From Sulfurimonas hongkongensis (GTDB lineage Bacteria > Campylobacterota > Campylobacteria > Campylobacterales > Sulfurimonadaceae): a stretch of DNA of 64,000 nt. Below are positions 61,853 to 64,000 of this stretch, in pieces. Under the pieces are notes generated by a model. The model had not been told where the DNA came from. It saw nothing but the letters and a program-made list of their open reading frames with translations, and did not search any database. A program made the translations under genes and the position numbers. Location of the stretch: positions 82,906-146,905 of the forward strand of contig NZ_AUPZ01000010.1 in assembly GCF_000445475.1 (NCBI RefSeq), written 5' to 3'. How positions within the stretch are numbered: position 1 is the stretch's first letter; the number at the start of each line of letters is the position of its first letter.

Positions 61853-62605
61853 TTACCATTTATGCAAAACTGTAGAAATTTTGTTTATTTTACTTAATCC
61901 ATTATTAATATAAAAATTTAATGCATTAATATTTTTAACTTGAGTTCCTACTCTAATTGTATAACCTTTAAAATATCTTATTGCATTGTCAATTAAAGCA
62001 CTGCCTATACCTAAATCTCTGAATTTGTCTATTACAGCTACAAAAAAAAGTGATGCTACTTTATTATCAATATTAACTAAAACAATACCAGCTAATTCAT
62101 TATTAACTTTAGCACAAAACATATGTTTCGAGTCTGATAATTCATAATTTTTTAAATAATTCATCCATAATTCATCAGCTTTTTTATTATCAATATTTAA
62201 GTCCGTATGAAATCTTGTTAATGTAAATACTTCTTCAAAGTCGGTATAAGGTAAATTTTTATTTTTGCTTTCTTTGATGATTTGAACCTCAGAAGAGAGT
62301 TTCTTCTTTTTTTTATTTGTTACATATTCTAATGTAACTTCCGTATCAATATAATAAAATCCACACTCTTGCAAAAATGAGAGTATTTTGTATTCACTTT
62401 TTGTATCTAACTTAACTGTAATAAAACTATTTTTTAACTTATCTTTTATTTCTTTTTTAATAACTTCACTACTCATTAATTTAGATTTATTTAAATCTAG
62501 TAAATATGACGGTCTATCAAAAAACACACTGTCCCAATCTAGGTATTTAAAATAGTAACAAATCTTTTTATCTTTTAATATCATATCATTAGAGTAATTC
62601 ATCAA
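61853..62605 (-). CDS. GNAT-family N-acetyltransferase
   Basis: This 250-residue protein has a GNAT fold in its C-terminal half: ELAGIVLVNIDNKVASLFFV (beta4), FRDLGIGSALIDNAIRYF as the acetyl-CoA-binding motif A (about residues 195-212), and NALNFYINNGLSKI (about 229-242). The N-terminal half is a second, degenerate GNAT-like region as in WecD-type amino-sugar acetyltransferases. It overlaps the PseG-like gene by 17 bp and could acetylate a UDP-amino sugar, possibly supplying the PseH step missing from the pse cluster (inference). Confidence 0.8.
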   Translation of the reverse strand: MMNYSNDMILKDKKICYYFKYLDWDSVFFDRPSYLLDLNKSKLMSSEVIKKEIKDKLKNSFITVKLDTKSEYKILSFLQECGFYYIDTEVTLEYVTNKKKKKLSSEVQIIKESKNKNLPYTDFEEVFTLTRFHTDLNIDNKKADELWMNYLKNYELSDSKHMFCAKVNNELAGIVLVNIDNKVASLFFVAVIDKFRDLGIGSALIDNAIRYFKGYTIRVGTQVKNINALNFYINNGLSKINKISTVLHKW

Positions 62606-63575
62606 CTAACTCCACTATTTTATCTGTATCAAAAATATTTTTATCAACAAGTTTGATTGGATTTAAGATTGCATTTATTAGTTCATTATTTTTAAACTCT
62701 CTGTAGCCTAGATATTTAGCCCAACCTTGTTTATCAAAATACCTACATCGTGCTATTTGATGCTCGTAAGTTGCAATTAAAATGGGTGAGATTTTTGTTG
62801 CAACCATTTCACTAGAAGTCAGTCCTCCTGCTCCAATTCCTATATCACAATTTAAATACTCATCAAGCATATTAGTAATATTTTGTTTTATTTTATACTT
62901 AATATCACTATTTTTCAATCTGCTTTCTAATCCATCTCTATACTCATAGCCAGAACCTATAATGATATTTAATTCTATATTAATTTTTGATTTAATAATA
63001 CTTTCTACAATTTTTCTAGTAAAATCAAACTCATCAGCACCACCCATAGCTATCAAAATTTTTTTAGTTGGTAAATCAACTCTTCTTTCTACAATATTTT
63101 CATAGTAAAACTCTTTAGGCAGTATCACATACTCAGGACCTAGTAAAAAGTTTGTTTTAGGATATCTTTTAGTATCAAAAAACTTATAGGCTTCTACATC
63201 CCAATCTATTACTAAATCTAAATCATCTAAAATATGACCATCAAAATTAACTGCTACTTTTTTTACATCTTTATCTAAGCCTAGATATTCAGATAGTTTT
63301 CTTTCTGTAATCTCTAAAAACAATATATCAACATCGTACTTTTTTATAAATTTGTTTATATATATTATCTCATCTTTTAGTTTTATAGCAGAATCTATTA
63401 TAAAGCAATTTGATAAATTATATTTTTTTATCAAATCAACTCCTGCTTTATAATCTTTTACAATGAAATATTTTTTATAAGATTCATCAAAATACCTTGA
63501 AATATTGATTAGAGACATCAAATCACCTATACCAATATGGGGCGCTGCATCTGCTCTAAAAAGTATTTTTTTCAT
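62589..63575 (-). CDS. PseG-like UDP-sugar hydrolase/transferase (second copy)
   Basis: This 328-residue protein has the PseG layout: [20 protein letters not shown] at the N-terminus, [20 protein letters not shown] in the middle (about residues 172-191), and [22 protein letters not shown] at the nucleotide site (about 251-272). The catalytic His of PseG (GTGHVMR) is replaced: this protein has GIGDLMS, with Asp instead. It may be a diverged hydrolase or a glycosyltransferase-like relative. It overlaps both the GNAT gene and cysC. Confidence 0.78.
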   Translation of the reverse strand: MKKILFRADAAPHIGIGDLMSLINISRYFDESYKKYFIVKDYKAGVDLIKKYNLSNCFIIDSAIKLKDEIIYINKFIKKYDVDILFLEITERKLSEYLGLDKDVKKVAVNFDGHILDDLDLVIDWDVEAYKFFDTKRYPKTNFLLGPEYVILPKEFYYENIVERRVDLPTKKILIAMGGADEFDFTRKIVESIIKSKINIELNIIIGSGYEYRDGLESRLKNSDIKYKIKQNITNMLDEYLNCDIGIGAGGLTSSEMVATKISPILIATYEHQIARCRYFDKQGWAKYLGYREFKNNELINAILNPIKLVDKNIFDTDKIVELVDELL

Positions 63576-64000
63576 TTAAGTAACTCACAATCACATCTAC
63601 ACTCTCTTCTATATCCATCTCATCTGTTTTTATATGGATTTGTGCATTTTGTGGTGCTTCATAAGGCGAGCTAATTCCTGTAAAGTTTGGTATCTCGCCA
63701 TCTCTTGCTTTTTTATACAGACCTTTTGGATCACGACTCTCACAAACTTCTAGTGGTGTATCTACAAAGACCTCTATAAACTCTTCTGCTCCTACTAACT
63801 CTCTTACTCTATCTCTATCCTCTTTAAATGGTGATATAAAAGCACTAAGAACGATTACTCCTGCATCTACAAATAGTTTTGCTACTTCGCCTATGCGTCT
63901 TATGTTCTCTACTCTACTTTTATCATCAAACCCCAAATCAGAATTTATCCCATGACGAATATTATCGCCATCTAAGAGATATGTATGGTAGTTTAGTTTA
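63556..64000 (-). CDS. cysC: Adenylylsulfate kinase CysC (5' end beyond window)
   Basis: The frame enters from the right edge ([19 protein letters not shown]) and ends at 63556. It contains [38 protein letters not shown] and [20 protein letters not shown], all diagnostic of APS kinase; the Walker A would lie outside the window. CysC makes PAPS, the sulfate donor. In a polysaccharide cluster this suggests glycan sulfation, although no sulfotransferase is seen in this window. It overlaps the PseG-like gene by 20 bp. Confidence 0.92.
   Translation of the reverse strand, partial: KLNYHTYLLDGDNIRHGINSDLGFDDKSRVENIRRIGEVAKLFVDAGVIVLSAFISPFKEDRDRVRELVGAEEFIEVFVDTPLEVCESRDPKGLYKKARDGEIPNFTGISSPYEAPQNAQIHIKTDEMDIEESVDVIVSYLNEKNTF

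Overview
The window looks like a chromosomal segment of a Campylobacterota (epsilonproteobacterial) bacterium, most probably a free-living relative of Sulfurimonas. The reasons are the low G+C content, the gene types (DUF3015 protein, SO_0444-type permease, NIT-domain chemoreceptor, pseudaminic-acid genes beside fliD, unlinked housekeeping genes) and the codon style. Genus level is inference; no rRNA is present.

Region 1 (1-16.1 kb) is mostly core: a DUF4105 protein cut by the left edge, a DUF3015 protein, mgtE, a CNNM/DUF21-CBS protein, an ABC exporter, a SO_0444-type permease, gltX, a SurA-like chaperone, a dCMP deaminase, a NifU-like protein without the usual cysteine ligands, an ArsC-like protein, and a methyltransferase / asparagine-synthetase-like group. 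Region 2 (16.1-20.7 kb) is a small decayed integrative island in a tRNA-Leu(UAG) gene. It is bounded by a 56-bp duplication of the tRNA 3' part and carries a Fic protein, a DUF6933 protein, an AbiEi/AbiEii toxin-antitoxin pair with a palindromic operator candidate, and a truncated integrase. Region 3 (20.6-21.55 kb) is a tRNA cluster (Pro-His-Arg-Arg-Leu in transcription order) containing an 82-bp tandem repeat.

Region 4 (21.7-38.5 kb) is core again: an NSS transporter, a haem-type sensory diguanylate cyclase, thiG, nnr, purN, kdsD, a pseudouridine synthase, rarA, a STAS / chemoreceptor / histidine-kinase-like ATPase trio, rplT/rpmI, the SRP RNA gene (ffs), and an overlapping nucleosidase-NagZ-MltB-SDR operon. 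Region 5 (38.5-49.7 kb) is flagellar and flagellar-glycan: fliT-like and fliS diverge from fliD, which is followed by pseB-C-F-I-G and an ATP-grasp / HAD / nucleotidyltransferase / cytidylyltransferase / glycosyltransferase block. Region 6 (49.7-64 kb, all minus strand) is a surface-polysaccharide cluster: glycosyltransferases, GDP-mannose/GDP-fucose genes, methyltransferases, a radical SAM protein, a UDP-sugar dehydrogenase, a GNAT enzyme, a second PseG-like protein and cysC.

The most interesting observations are these. A Rossmann-like module recurs at the end of several unrelated enzymes in the glycan clusters, and a pseudogene fragment of it survives at 61.7-61.8 kb. gmd has an in-frame internal deletion and fcl carries an in-frame palindromic insertion. 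A MITE-like element with TA flanks and imperfect terminal inverted repeats is present in two near-identical copies plus one decayed copy, and it shares its palindrome with the insertion in fcl. There are two further dispersed repeat families, and several genes have TATAAT-like boxes so close to the ATG that leaderless mRNAs are likely. All calls come from reading the sequence; no database search was run.
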